Under the pieces are notes generated by a model, which did no database searches, was not told the origin of the DNA, and worked only from the letters and a program-made list of their open reading frames with translations. A DNA stretch of 64,000 bases from Phocoena phocoena. Taxonomy: Eukaryota > Chordata > Mammalia > Artiodactyla > Phocoenidae. The position numbers were made by a program, and so were the translations under genes. This document shows positions 1 to 10,764 of this stretch, in pieces (position 1 is the first letter of the stretch; each line of letters opens with the position of its first letter). The stretch spans positions 113,786,697 to 113,850,696 of the forward strand of contig NC_089220.1 of assembly GCF_963924675.1 (NCBI RefSeq), read 5' to 3'.

Positions 1-778
1 AAACAACCTATTAAAACTCTGTTTCTGCCTTTGTTTTATTTTAAAGCTATTATTAAGGACACCTTCGCTTATATTACACAGTAGACTTTAAAGTTCCATA
101 TAAGGAAGTTTTAGGGTCCTTTCTAATGTTCTGTGGATCTATCTTTTCTTCTCCTTTCAGATGACAAGATAGCATGTTACCTTTTTGCCTTCGCTGAGAG
201 TGGCCCTGGTTCAGATTTTATGCTCAACCAGAACAATTTTGTTTACCCTTAAGAACAATTTTGTTTACCCTTAACATTTTCTGTTTCCTGGTTTCTTCTT
301 CTATTTTTATCAACCTTGTAATGTCTTTTATTATAAACCCTCCAAAACCTATGTTGGAGTGATATACAAATACTTCCAAAATAGAAATAGATTTCTTTAT
401 ATAATAAATGGTATATTTTGGAAAGTACTGAGTTCCTCAATATAAACTGTGAATGCCTCCAGAATATGTTCCAGGACTGTCCTAACAAAAAAACCTTTAG
501 TATTCTTGTATTCAAAATCATTTCACGTATTTAAACCTTCTTTCCTGGACTAGAATAGAATCCCTGTTGTGGGAAGAAACTTTGTTTTGAATCCCTCATA
601 GTTTCTAGATCAATGCCACGACATAAGAAGTACTCAGTGAATACTTGCTGACTCACTAATCCACTGATCTGTGTGTTCTGGGAGAATCAGAAAAGCTTTC
701 CTAGAAGGGGTGCAAGGAAGTGCACACAAGGTATGACATTCACCTCCCTAATCCTTGGCTACTCTAATGTTAAACGTG
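1..778. other. Unassigned non-coding sequence
   Basis: No recognisable gene or transposon was found here. The stretch is AT-rich and its open frames are short and lack protein-like composition. The only structure noticed is the small tandem duplication at 231-274. Confidence 0.5.
231..274. repeat. 22-bp perfect tandem duplication
   Basis: A 22-bp unit starting GAACAATTTTGTTTACCC occurs twice back to back (231-252 and 253-274) without a mismatch. Perfect identity suggests a young replication-slippage or short duplication event. No function is implied. Confidence 0.95.
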
Positions 779-792
779 ATGGCTAAGGTCTC

Positions 793-943
793 CTTTTTTT
801 TTTCTTTTTTTTAACATCTTTATTGGAGCATAATTGCTTTACAATGGTGTGTTAGTTTCTGCTTTATAACAAAGTGAATCAGTTATACATAAACATATAT
901 CCCCATATCTCTTCTCTCTTGCGTCTCCCTCCCTCCCACCCTC
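793..943 (-). mobile_element. L1 3'-end fragment (5'-truncated insertion)
   Basis: A T-rich head is followed by the complement of a cetartiodactyl L1 3' UTR. On the minus strand it ends in AATTATGCTCCAATAAAGAT then poly(A). Imperfect target duplications flank it: ATGGCTAAGGTCTC at 779-792 and ATGGCTGAGGTTTC at 944-957. It is a severely 5'-truncated, non-coding L1 copy. Confidence 0.85.
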
Positions 944-957
944 ATGGCTGAGGTTTC

Positions 958-2344
958 TAACGTTCTGGGACTTTACAGTTGTTAAGTAGGACAGGAGACT
1001 GTGGAAGGTGGTGAATGACAGTTTTCGGATTCATGGGGGCAGAAGTAAATGTGGTATTGTGGAGACACTTTCAGGATGGAGGAACGTTTTGTAAACTCTA
1101 AAGTGCGGTGAAATTACGCCTCTTTGGTTTACAGCCATTTGGCTTTCACTGCGTGCCCCTGATTTAGCTCTGAGAGGGCTGTCCTGGTATTGATGAAAAC
1201 CGGTTTGGACTGGTGCCCCTTGTGAGCAGCGGGGTGGCCTCCAGGTGGTCATCTGGGCGGTGGTGCAGGTCACACCAACATCTGGCTGGGCACGCTCCTT
1301 TCAGATGACTCGTGGTCTGCTGGTTGTAGCAGGGATGCTGTTTCATCATGATGGCAACTTGTTGGATGAGTATGGGGTCATCCACACTGTGTTCATTGAT
1401 TCTTTGTGACTTTACTATTTGTTTAATCAAAGGTCGAATTATTTAAACTTTCAGTATCAAATACACGTTTTGTTTTTTTAGTGTAAAGTATACAGGGGGT
1501 CATAGCCTAAGGAGAACAGGTAAACGGCTATTAGATAGACTGACTAATAAAGAGAAAACACTTGGTTGGGTTATATCACCATACCGATGTTGTCTAGTAA
1601 AGTAGTTAAGACCATTTTAGTGATATTTGGTGCTGTCTTTACGTACATTGATTTAATTTGGGGTTCTGGACTACACTCACTTTTTTCTTATGAAATTAGT
1701 GGTAATTATGTTTTCAGTTTAAGGTAATTTGCCTTCATAAAGTGGGGATAAACTGAATTTAGGTAAGGGGATATTCTTGTTATTCCTTTTGTATTCTCCT
1801 TCAGATCTGGCTCTTTGCAGATGTCCAATACCTGCTATTGTTAAGTTGCTAGAGGCTGGCTGGAATTTCAGAGAGTATTACCTAGAGCTAGCATGTCCTT
1901 CTGAAGAGGGACCCATGCCTGTTCTCATGGTGATCTGACTATTGCAAATCTGTGGAGTTTCTGATGAGGAAAGGAATTAGAAATACCTCTGGGTAAACAA
2001 GTCCCCAAAAGAAGGAAAGCACACATGTGAAAAGTAATAGTAATTCAACTATCAGACTTGACATGGTTCAGCAGGTTTGTTATTTTAGCAAAGTAGCTTC
2101 ACCCAGAAGAGATTGCTGCTGCACTCTTAAAGGATGATTCCAATCTACTCTGCAGTAATTGGTAGATACCTCTCAAATTACTTCCTTTATCTCTCCCTAC
2201 CCTCAACCTTGGTTTTTATTTTCCATTCATAACATGTAAAGGATCTGAGCCACCATAATTTGCAAGGTAAAATGACAGCAACAAGAGACACCAGTTTCAC
2301 AGAGAAACAAATAGAAAACCTAGCTAGTAACTAAATCTGCCAAA
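958..2344. other. Unassigned non-coding sequence
   Basis: No family was recognised. The overlapping short frames at 1031-1430 on the minus strand show no known domain and are probably chance. Confidence 0.4.
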
Positions 2345-2519
2345 TTCTATGTATAACTACTTTTCTATTGCTTTGTAACAAAATACCACAAACTTAGTGG
2401 CTTAAAACAACACAGATGTATTATTTCATAGTTTCTATATTATATAGGGGATGCATACATTATATTACTTCATATACATCATCATCATCATCTCTGTAGG
2501 TATGAAGTCTGGGCACAGC
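2345..2519 (+). mobile_element. Ancient interspersed repeat, left half
   Basis: The wording TAACAAAATACCACAAACTT followed by AGTGGCTTAAAACAACACA is a widely dispersed mammalian repeat signature, but I cannot name the family with certainty. The element resumes after the SINE at 2538-2738, so it was present before that SINE inserted. Confidence 0.5.
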
Positions 2520-2537
2520 ATGGCTAGGTTTTTTGTT

Positions 2538-2738
2538 TTTTTTTTGCTGTACGGGGGCCTCTCACTGTTGTGGCCTCTCCCGTTGCGGAGCACAGGCTCC
2601 GGACGCGCAGGCTCAGCGGCCGTGGCTCACGGGCCCAGCCACTCCGCAGCATGTGGGATCTTCCCGGACCGGGGCACGAACCCGCGTCCCGTGCATCGGC
2701 AGGCGGACTCTCAACCACTGCGCCACCAGGGAAGCCCC
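2538..2738 (-). mobile_element. CHR-type tRNA-derived SINE
   Basis: This is a full-length cetacean SINE in reverse orientation, with the poly(T) on the left and the GGGCTTCCCTGGTGGCGCAG head on the right. The internal RNA polymerase III A-box-like and B-box-like segments are visible. A perfect 18-bp target duplication, ATGGCTAGGTTTTTTGTT, lies at 2520-2537 and 2739-2756. The clean duplication indicates a fairly young insertion. Open frames through it are artefacts. Confidence 0.97.
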
Positions 2739-2756
2739 ATGGCTAGGTTTTTTGTT

Positions 2757-3000
2757 CAAGGTCTCCCTGGGCTGAGACCAAGGTGTTCCCAGGGCTGCCA
2801 TCCTCGCCTGGATGGAGTCTGGAGTGATGTTCCAAGCTCCCTGCTTGTTGGCAGAATTCGTTCCTGAGGTCCCTGTTTCCTTGCGGCTATCAGCTGGGGT
2901 CACTGAGCTCTGGGAGGCTGCCTACTTTTCCTCGCCATGTGATCTCTCCATCTTCAAGCCTGAAACAGCACGACAAATACTTGTGTTTCAAATCTGCAAC
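2757..3000 (+). mobile_element. Ancient interspersed repeat, right half
   Basis: This continues the element at 2345-2519 after the SINE interruption. It contains GTTGGCAGAATTCGTTCCT and, further on, CGCCATGTGATCTCTCCATC, both typical of the same dispersed mammalian repeat. The family name is not certain. Confidence 0.5.
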
Positions 3001-3264
3001 CAACCAGTTTAAAAACTTTCTGCTTTTAAAAGGCTCGTGTGATTAAGCCAGACCACGCAGATAACCTCCCTATCTTAAGGTTAACTGTGCCATTTAACAT
3101 AACGTAATCATGGGCGTGAAACCCATCACATTGGCAGTCCTGGAGAGCATCCAGGGCGTGAGGCTCACCTTAGAATTCTGCTTAGCCCTGAGGAAAACTG
3201 CTTATCAGAACCAACAGGTATCATGCCTGCTGTGGAGAATATAAAATGCCTATAAGTCCTTTTC

Positions 3265-3480
3265 TGCCCCTTCACAGTTTGCAAAGTACTTCCACGGCTG
3301 TGATCTCATTGCCTCTTAAAAAAAAAAAAAAAAGAAGAAGCTCTACCACCTTTTCATTTTATATGCGAGGAAACTGGAGCTCAGAGAGGTTATAAGATTA
3401 GCCCAAGGTAAAAAACCCAGTGACTTGCAGCTGGGGCTTCTGAGTCACGGATGAGATACTCTGCTCTAAGATGGGAACTT
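3265..3480 (+). mobile_element. MIR SINE remnant with internal poly(A)
   Basis: MIR-like order is seen: a TTTGCAAAGTACTTCCACGG-type segment, then GAGGAAACTGGAGCTCAGAG, then the GAGGTTATAAGATTAGCCCA segment. An A-tract of 15 or so bases near 3319 interrupts the element. It is old and strongly diverged. Confidence 0.65.
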
Positions 3481-3849
3481 TGACTGTGGACATATTTCCA
3501 ACCCTGTCATTTGGAAGACGATGGGAGCCAATGCAGAAAGCAGTTACAGATTAAGGAGTAAACATCCTAGTGGTGTTTTTAACACAGCTTAAGTTGAAGG
3601 GCAGTGTGAGACTGGGGTAGCTTTTGATACTTGATGGGGAGATGGGCACAAGTATGCAGAGAGCAGGAAGAAGGGGGCACAGTCTGAGTAAAGGCAGGAA
3701 CAAGCAGGGGGAGGGGCGAAACCTGTCAAAGTGTTAATGACCTGTCAGAAATCCAGGAATTTGCGGTAAGGCGTGTTAGATGTTAGGGAACTGTTGTGTT
3801 TGCTTAGCTGGAGAGTGATTTAAAAGAGCAGTCTTTTAATGGGGAGTTG
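3481..3849. other. Unassigned sequence, possibly L2-derived in part
   Basis: The stretch around 3515-3620 vaguely resembles the minus-strand L2 wording seen elsewhere in the window (an animal-style GGGAGCCAATG segment). The match is too weak to call. The rest is unassigned. Confidence 0.3.
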
Positions 3850-4352
3850 AAGGTTCACATAGCCTTCCTTCCACTCAGCAATTCCATACCTGGGTATATA
3901 CCCTAGACCCATATATGGATCATGAAATCAGTTTGGTGGGTTTTGAACAGCATTTAAAATATAGAATAGGATGGAATGAAATATACTAAAGGACAGAGGA
4001 TGCAATAAGGGTAATAAGTATTGTTTCTTGAAGCAGTTCCATTATGTGTAAGTATGTGGACATATTTTGTGTTTTGTGTAGCATACTGTGATATAAAATA
4101 TATTTCTTACTGTGGGTTGCAGTCAAAAAAGTTCAAAAAAGACTGCCCAGAGAAACTCTTGCAGATGTGTACATAAGGACAGTAATGTTGGTAGCAGCAC
4201 TGTTTATAATCGCCAATAATAGGAAACCCCCTTGATGTTCATCCTCAGGAGAATAGATAAGTTGTGGATTATGCGTATAATGAGGTACAGAGTAACACTT
4301 AAAAAGAAAGAAACTAGAGACACATCATCATAGACAAAAAACATCAAAGCTG
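3850..4352 (+). mobile_element. Old L1 (L1M-type) ORF2 3' remnant, left part
   Basis: The text CAGCAATTCCATACCTGGGT then ATATACCC, and later GCAGCACTGTTTATAATCGC then CAATAATAGGAAAC, is the decayed 3' part of L1 ORF2. The element is heavily mutated and is interrupted by the SINE at 4353. Confidence 0.7.
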
Positions 4353-4561
4353 GGCTTCCCTGGTGGCGCAGTGGTTGAGAGTCCGCCTGCCCATGCAGGG
4401 GACACGGGTTCGTGCCCCGGTCCGGGAAGATCCCACATGCCGCGGAGCGGCTGGGCCCGTGAGCCATGGCCGCTGAGCCTGTGCATCTGGAGCCTGTGCT
4501 TCACAATGGGAGAGGCCACAACAGTGAGAGGCCTGCGTACCTCAGAAAAAAAAAAAAAAAA
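4353..4561 (+). mobile_element. CHR-type tRNA-derived SINE
   Basis: A full-length forward copy with the GGGCTTCCCTGGTGGCGCAG head and a poly(A) tail, flanked by a short target duplication ATCAAAGCT on both sides (about 4343-4351 and 4562-4570). It sits inside an older L1 remnant. Confidence 0.96.
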
Positions 4562-4570
4562 ATCAAAGCT

Positions 4571-4840
4571 GAAAGAGAAAAACAAGGTCTCTGAATTATA
4601 AATGTATTATATCATTATATAGACCTTAAAAACATTCAAAACAATGAAATACATTATTTATGGAGGAATATAAACATGCCTGAGTGTGATAACAGCAAAT
4701 TTGAGGGTAGTGGTTATGGCTGATGAAGGAGAGAGGGGAATGGCATCAGAGAGAGGGACTTTCCCCTGCATCTGTTTGTGTTAAACTGGGTGATGGGAAC
4801 TCAAGTGTTTGTGATAACATTCCCTATATTTGTCTGCAGG
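4571..4840 (+). mobile_element. Old L1 3' remnant, right part
   Basis: This continues the L1 remnant after the SINE. It has the pattern GAGGGTAGTGGTTATGGCTG, then GAGAGAGGGGAATGG, then a GGTGATGGGAACTC-like end, as in the 3' ends of old L1 families. Confidence 0.55.
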
Positions 4841-5029
4841 CTCGAAAAATTCTGTAGTCCATTTGCTTAGAACAGAATGGCAGGATAATTCATGAGCCAG
4901 CACTGGGCAGAGACTGACTTGGAGACTTGCAATAGTATAGCTTTAAAGGCAATGGTCCTGGACTAGGCCGCTGACAAGAATAGGCTGTTCTCATACAGTA
5001 GTATGTGTGATAGCGGTGATAATAATACC

Positions 5030-5215
5030 CTATATTTTTGGATGGGCTTTTCAAAATAGTAAAACACTTCTACAGACATCTTCTCATGTTACGGTCACCA
5101 GATAGGCAGGTGACCTCAGAAAACTGAAATTTAGAGAAATGAAATGACTTGGCTGAGACAAGACAGTAAGGAGTAGTGAAGTGCGGAATTGAATCCAGTC
5201 TGCCCATGATTTTTT
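5030..5215 (+). mobile_element. MIR remnant
   Basis: A weak but ordered MIR signature: CTACAGACATCTTCTCATGT, then AAACTGAAATTTAGAGAAAT, then a GCGGAATTGAATCCAGTCTG tail. It is degenerate. Confidence 0.6.
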
Positions 5216-5221
5216 GGTCTT

Positions 5222-5315
5222 TCAAGACATATATACACTAATATGCATAAAATAGATAACTAATAAGAACCTGCTGTATAAAAATAAATAAAATTAAATT
5301 AAAAAAAAAAGCCTA
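5222..5315 (+). mobile_element. Short L1 3'-end fragment
   Basis: The wording ACTAATATGCATAAAATAGA then AACTAATAAGAACCTGCTGT and an A-rich tail matches the 3' terminus of the cetartiodactyl L1 subfamily also seen at 56,255-56,295. Only about 90 bp are retained. Confidence 0.75.
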
Positions 5316-5934
5316 GCATATTAGGTCCACCTTTGACTAAACTCCAAGTGTTGTTCTTTAAGTCTCTGGTTTTCACTTATACGTGTCACAAACATGTGAT
5401 ATAGAGACTGTGATTGTGGAGACATCGTCAGCTCTCATGAAGCAAGACCATTGCTGTAACTCACTCATGTCTTCAAGATGCAGGAGCAGATCCTCACCTG
5501 GGCTTCCCTTGTTGGTCATGGGGCACGTTCCCTGTGTGACACATGACACTGAAAGGGAGAATTCAAGGGCAAATACCTGGTAGATTCTTGCTGGCCGAGT
5601 TTCAGAGGATGTCAGAGGGCAGCTGGTAGGGGAATGAGGCCTGGTACAACCTTCTGCAGGAATGTTTACAACCAGCCTATGTGTGTCTAGAGATGCTTAG
5701 ACTGGAGCCAGATGTTCTCCCTAGCAAAAATGAAAAAAAAAAAAAAGGCAACAAACCCAGACATCTTCCATAGACTAGGAACTAACAAACAAAAATGTGG
5801 GTGTGTAACAAAAAGGCAGCAGGTAACTGTGAATGACATTGTTCAGATGTGGTTTCACTCCATAAGTAACAGAAGAAAAGACAAAAACAAATGTTTCTGG
5901 TTCTAAAGCTTAGGTTCCATGTCAGGTTTTGATG
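5316..5934. other. Unassigned non-coding sequence
   Basis: No family or coding signal was recognised. A short poly(A) tract lies at about 5732. The string GGGCTTCCCTTG near 5507 resembles a SINE head but is not followed by SINE sequence. Confidence 0.4.
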
Positions 5935-6125
5935 AACACATTATTCTCATGCAATTTTCCCAATAACCCTCTGAGGCAGGTGATAATATCCTTCAATGTA
6001 AAGACTGGGAAACAAGAGCTAAGGCATTAACTGGTCTTCCCAGGGTCACTGGCTAGTAAGTGACTTAGCCAGGATTTGAAGTCAGGTTTTGCCCCATAGC
6101 TCACAGTGTTTCCTCTATATCATGC
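5935..6125 (+). mobile_element. MIR remnant
   Basis: Clear MIR order: CCAATAACCCTCTGAGGCAG, GGTGATAATATCC, then GGGTCACTGGCTAGTAAGTG and CCAGGATTTGAAGTCAGGTT. This is an old mammalian-wide SINE. Confidence 0.8.
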
Positions 6126-6789
6126 AGTAATGAAATTGATAGGGAAAAAGAAAACACGTTTATAAGCCAACATGTGGTGACCATGGAAAGAAGTAGATTT
6201 GGGGGGTGGGGCTGGAATACTGGAAGAGGAAATTTAGACCTTTGGGCTGGGAAACTAGTCTAGGTTCTTGAGCAGATGACTGTCTAGGTGAATGCTCTGT
6301 TCTGGCATGTTCCATCCAGCAGTGAAGTGCACGGTGGGCAGGAGCTACAAGCAGCAGGGGCAGAGAGCAGAGGGGCGCTGCTGGCAGTCCCCCAGTGCCC
6401 ACTGGCCCTACTGAACAGCCACATGCCCTGCTTTCCCAGGAGTTGAGTAGATACCTCCCTGTAGAGGTGCAGCGAGGAGATGTCTGTCTGGGATCACAAG
6501 TCGGAATGCAGAACACATTTTCCCACGGAAAGCGTGTCCTCCTTGGTATTGGGTTCTGGCCTGCAGAACAGTGACAGAATCCATTGTGGACTAGATTGGC
6601 GTTTATGGGCAGGTCTGGGAGCCCAGTCACCACATATCACATACATTCTGTAGGAAAATGTGTTCATAGTTCAGCTTTCAAGTGGCCATTTGGAACATAG
6701 CCTGCCTTAAGCTGAGGATGGCCTACCTTGGAAGAATGCTGAGATTTGAGGTGTTAAGCGTCTGGGTTCCAGCGTTGCTGGAGGGAGGG
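6126..6789. other. Unassigned non-coding sequence
   Basis: A 157-codon frame on the minus strand (6160-6633) has no recognisable domain, and its composition does not suggest a conserved protein. No transposon was recognised. Confidence 0.4.
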
Positions 6790-7000
6790 GATGGGGAGTG
6801 ACATTTAGCGGGCACTCCCAGGGACCCAGGGCTGTGCTGGAGATTCTATGTAACCTCTTGTCTTGTTCCAGCTCTAGTTCTGGTAAGCCAGTAGGAGCAT
6901 CCCCATTTTTGTGCAGGGGATTAGACTCTCAGAAAGGTTAATTAACTTTCCCAAGGGTTTACAGCTAGGGAGAATTGAGGTCTATAGTTCAAGTTCTTTC
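6790..7000 (+). mobile_element. MIR remnant
   Basis: MIR-like sequence from GTGACATTTAGCGGGCACTC through CAGGGGATTAGACTCTCAGA to AACTTTCCCAAGGGTTTACA and GCTAGGGAG. Confidence 0.65.
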
Positions 7001-7123
7001 CAGAAAGAGATCAAATCACTTAATCAGAGGTTCTCTTCCTGCCCCAGCCTTGCCCCTTACCATCATTGTGATAAGAAGAACCCATATGAAAGCCGCATGG
7101 GGGCCTTTTAAAAACACACTAAG

Positions 7124-7316
7124 GGGCTTCCCTGGTGGCGCAGTGGTTGGGAGTCCGCCTGCCGATGCAGGGGACGCGGGTTCGTGCCCCGCTCCGGGAA
7201 GATCGCACATGCCGCGGAGCGGCTGGGCCCGTGAGCCATGGCCGCTGAGCCTGCGCGTCCGGAGCCTGTGCTCCACAACGGGAGAGGCCACAGCAGTGAG
7301 AAGCCCGCGTACCGCA

Positions 7317-7369
<53 letters not shown>
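7124..7369 (+). mobile_element. CHR-type SINE with (TA)n tail
   Basis: A full-length forward SINE flanked by a perfect 15-bp target duplication TAAAAACACACTAAG (7109-7123 and 7370-7384). The poly(A) tail runs straight into a TA-dinucleotide tract (7335-7367) before the second duplication. The microsatellite therefore lies inside the inserted unit and arose from its tail. Confidence 0.97.
7335..7367. repeat. (TA)n microsatellite
   Basis: About 16 uninterrupted TA units lie between the SINE poly(A) and the downstream target duplication. The tract is probably length-polymorphic. Confidence 0.97.
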
Positions 7370-7384
7370 TAAAAACACACTAAG

Positions 7385-7984
7385 TTGCTGGAGACTGTGT
7401 GACATGGGCAGGATGGTAACACCCCTCATAGTTGCTCCTGCCCTTTCCCAGACCCACTGTCTCATCTCCCTTTCTCTTCTCTGTGTCTGGCTGGAAATTC
7501 TTGCTGTCAAATCAGTGGCTGTTTATACCCGCTAAGAGAGGAGGCCAATGGGAAAGGGGGCAGAGACGAGGGCGCCCAAGGACAGGAGGGAGCTGTGGAG
7601 GTGGGAGGTATAGGGGCAGAAGTATGTGAGTTCCACGGGGGGCTAAGCACATAGTATGGGGTGTCTTTTCCTGCCAGGAAAAGGTGCCCTCTGCACGTTT
7701 TACCTCACAGCCCAGGCACCCACTGGATTGCTGGCACCATTTCCTCCAGTCCATTCCCGAGCCTGCATGGATCTCTTTCAAGCTAGGACTTCTGCTTCGC
7801 TGGGAGCCAGCTTCTGCCCTAGCCCGGGAGGATCCAACCTGACTCAGGTGTGACCAGGTGATTCAGACTTCCCAAATCCAAAAGTTCCCCACACTGCCTT
7901 CGGTGGAGACCTTGGGCCTCCCCTTCGGCACTGAGAGCAGACATGTGAAGGCAATGCTCCAGGTCACTCGTACTCTTGCCTCTA
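7385..7984. other. Unassigned non-coding sequence
   Basis: Moderately GC-rich sequence without a recognised family or gene. The short frames on both strands overlap each other and look like chance. Confidence 0.4.
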
Positions 7985-8350
7985 TTTACACAGCAAGCAT
8001 TCACTCACTGCCCACAATGTGTCAGGCTTCAGGATATGCTGGGGCATAAAGGAAAATAAGATATAGCCTTGGTCTGGAGGAATTAACAGTTGAGAGAGAG
8101 ATGTAAATGAAGTGTGTTGTATGCCTGAAGAAGGCCCAAAAAGCTTGGGAGCAGAGATAAGTTAGTATCTGAGTGTCCCTGGGATTAGGGACTTGGGGAC
8201 GCCTTCTCTGAGGTGACGACATCTGAGCTGGGCATTCAAGAAGGAGGAAGCATTAACCAGGTATGTAGGGGGCTGGGCAGTCCCAATGGTGGGAATCGAG
8301 TGGCAGAGCATGGAGGCCAGGGATGAGCTGAGTTTGGAAAGTCAAGTGAT
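7985..8350 (-). mobile_element. L2 LINE 3' remnant
   Basis: Read on the plus strand this is the complement of the L2 3' region: CATTCACTCACTGCCCACAA, ATGTGTCAGGCTTCAGGATA, then TCTCTGAGGTGACGACATCT, GAGCTGGGCATTCAAGAAGG. It is old and diverged. Confidence 0.65.
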
Positions 8351-8724
8351 GTTGTTACTAAACTAAATGTATGAGCTTCTTCTCTCTTTAATCAGACTGC
8401 GATTGGAAGCTGTGCGGTGGTACTTCTATGTAGATACTGGGTGATGCTGGGAAGCCACTATGGGCAGGAAGCCTTGGAAGTCAGACACTGTGAATACTAA
8501 AAATTTGTTTTAATAAACAATTTAGTTAGAGCTTGGGAAATTCGAAAGGCCTAAAATTGCATGTATGTATATGCCAGTCCAAAGGAAGAAGCTAGCATCC
8601 TTTAGCAGTTATTGTATTCCCACAGCCCTGTTAGTAATTAATTAAAGAACATCCTCCCCTGAATTATTAGAGCAGAAGAATCCCCTCACCCCATCATCGC
8701 AAGGTCTGCTAGTTCAACACCATC

Positions 8725-8810
8725 CATTTAAAGATGGCAGGTACTGTTATACCCATTCTACAGATAAGGAAACCAAGACCCAAAGAGGCTAAGGTCATCC
8801 TGAGTGGCAG
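8725..8810 (+). mobile_element. MIR core fragment
   Basis: GGTACTGTTATACCCATTCT then ACAGATAAGGAAACCAAGAC and CCAAAGAGGCTAAGG is the MIR core. The flanks are not preserved. Confidence 0.65.
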
Positions 8811-10764
8811 AGAAGGGTTTCTGTCTGTGTTTGCATAACTGCATATTTTGGTTTCAATGAGAAATGGCACAGCTTTCTGGCGTGACTGTTTCAGCATCTC
8901 CTAACCTTAATGTCAGGACACGAGTCCTTCTGTCCAACCTCATCATTACTTTTCTTTCCCAGCAAAGCTTCTGTTTTGGTTCCTTTGTTTTTCAATCACA
9001 ACCAGAATGTCCTTGAGGTATCCCTTGTTTGTATTTTTGTTTCTTATGAGTATTCATTCCATCCTTTATTAAAAACATGTCTTCAGAGAAATCCCTGAGT
9101 AAAAGGCGACTTTCTATTTCGCCGACTGGTTTGAAGGGACAGTGGCCTTCCACAAATGACATGGTGTGTGCCACCCCTCTGTGGCTAGAGATGTAGTCAA
9201 AATCATGACATCATTGTGGCTTTCTCCCTTTCTCTTTTTTCCAAGTACAAACACAAGGTAATTATCTAAAGACTCTTCTATGAAAAAAGGAACATCTTCT
9301 ACCCAGTTCCAGAAGTAGCCATCTGTTTCTCTAACCCAATAAATGCAGCAAGCGTCCACCTCCCAGGAGGTGCTGTAAAAGCTTATTGCTGAGAGTTTTG
9401 TATTTTGTGAACAGTGAGTTACCACTCAGGTTGTCCTTAGCAACCCAAGACTGGTTCCACGGGAACAAACTAAGATACTTAGTTTTATCTAGTTACTCCA
9501 GATCAAGACACTTGTTGGGCCTCTTTGAATCCTAAAGTTTCCTGGTGTTGAAGAGGCCCAGGGCGATCCTTGCATGGACCGTGCTCTTCAGGCTCAATTT
9601 GGCCAACCTGTTCATGATGGGACCGTTGTCTGTTTGTTTCCTGTTGTGCATGGTGGGGTGAGAACCCTGTAGACTTCCTACCTGAGGAATGATGTCCTGT
9701 TTGGGGAGCGCAGAAGCAGAGCGAGGTGGAAGGGTGATGGTGGTTTGCTGGGCCTTGGGTTGACCCTGGCCCTCCTGGCTTGGAATGCCATTGTTTAAGA
9801 GCTGCAGCCAGAGGAGGGGTGGGGACGAAGGAAAGCCGCCAAGAGACACTGAAGCCGTAAGCTTTAGGGAACGAAGCTGGGTGAGGCAAAGAGGAACTAT
9901 TGCTAAACCAAAATATTTGACTAGATTTCACTTTTTTCCTTCAGTCCAAATTCTTTGCTTGAAAGTTTAGCTTTGAAGTTGTTTCTTTTCTTAATGTTCC
10001 AACAATATTGTTCTTTTAATCTTGTTTTTTTGGGTGGAATGTAGACTCTTTAGATTATTTCTAAATCATAGCATCGAATTTCTCAAATTCCTGGGTATGC
10101 TTTCAGTCATAGGCCTTCTTTGGTGCGACCCAGAATCTTCTTTCTCAAACAGGCAAGAATGTGTAAAAATGTAAAAACAGCCTGGCTAAAACCGACAGTG
10201 GATCTTTAGTGTCTGGTATCTTGCAGATTTTCAGAGAGATGCTAAATGGATTATATGTTCTTATAATCTGCGCAGCTCTTTCTGACGTCTGGATACAGAA
10301 TACTTGTGCCAGTTCCTCCGATAGACAACACACACCGTAAACAGCATGATGATACAAGTCATTAGAATGATAATAAGATTTATAGAGAAAAGGTTTTTCA
10401 CCAAAAAACATGTTTACAAGAGAATACAACCTTTTTATTTTACTTGGAAAAACAAGATGAGACGTTCCCTAGTCAAATCACTGAGCTTTGATGGATTCAT
10501 TTCCCTTGCATACTGTACCCACTTCTCTTCCAAGTCGCTGGATAGCACTTATGGGTTTTTAACAAGCTCAACATCCCATGTGAGAAAAGCCTCTTCCATC
10601 CACGGCCTCCTGGGATTGGAAAGTAGATCCCACCACCCAACCCCCAAGCACAGCTTCTGAGCCCCCGGGGTTGTACTGTGCATCTCATCAGGGTAGCGCC
10701 TGTGTCGGCCCCAAAGGGAGTGAGTTCAGGCACCCCCTTGAATTGCTTTTCATTTCTCCCTCAT
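8811..10764. other. Unassigned sequence; longest repeat-free stretch of the left part
   Basis: No recognised transposon or exon. Two overlapping minus-strand frames (9503-9931 and 9532-9849) coexist over about 320 bp without stops. The shorter one ends in a basic segment, but I recognise neither product. A chance open region in locally GC-rich DNA or a decayed retrocopy are both possible. Confidence 0.35.

Noticed and set aside
2451..2867. 138-codon open frame on the plus strand
   Set aside because: Most of it is the complement of a CHR SINE. Similar frames recur at every SINE in the window (for instance 4,204-4,585, 7,016-7,422, 28,475-28,843, 37,391-37,756, 52,727-53,189).
5500..5535. SINE head (GGGCTTCCCTTG)
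   Set aside because: The following bases do not continue as a SINE; no tail or target duplication.
7124..7369. tRNA gene from A-box and B-box-like sequence
   Set aside because: These boxes belong to tRNA-derived SINEs; the cloverleaf is not intact.
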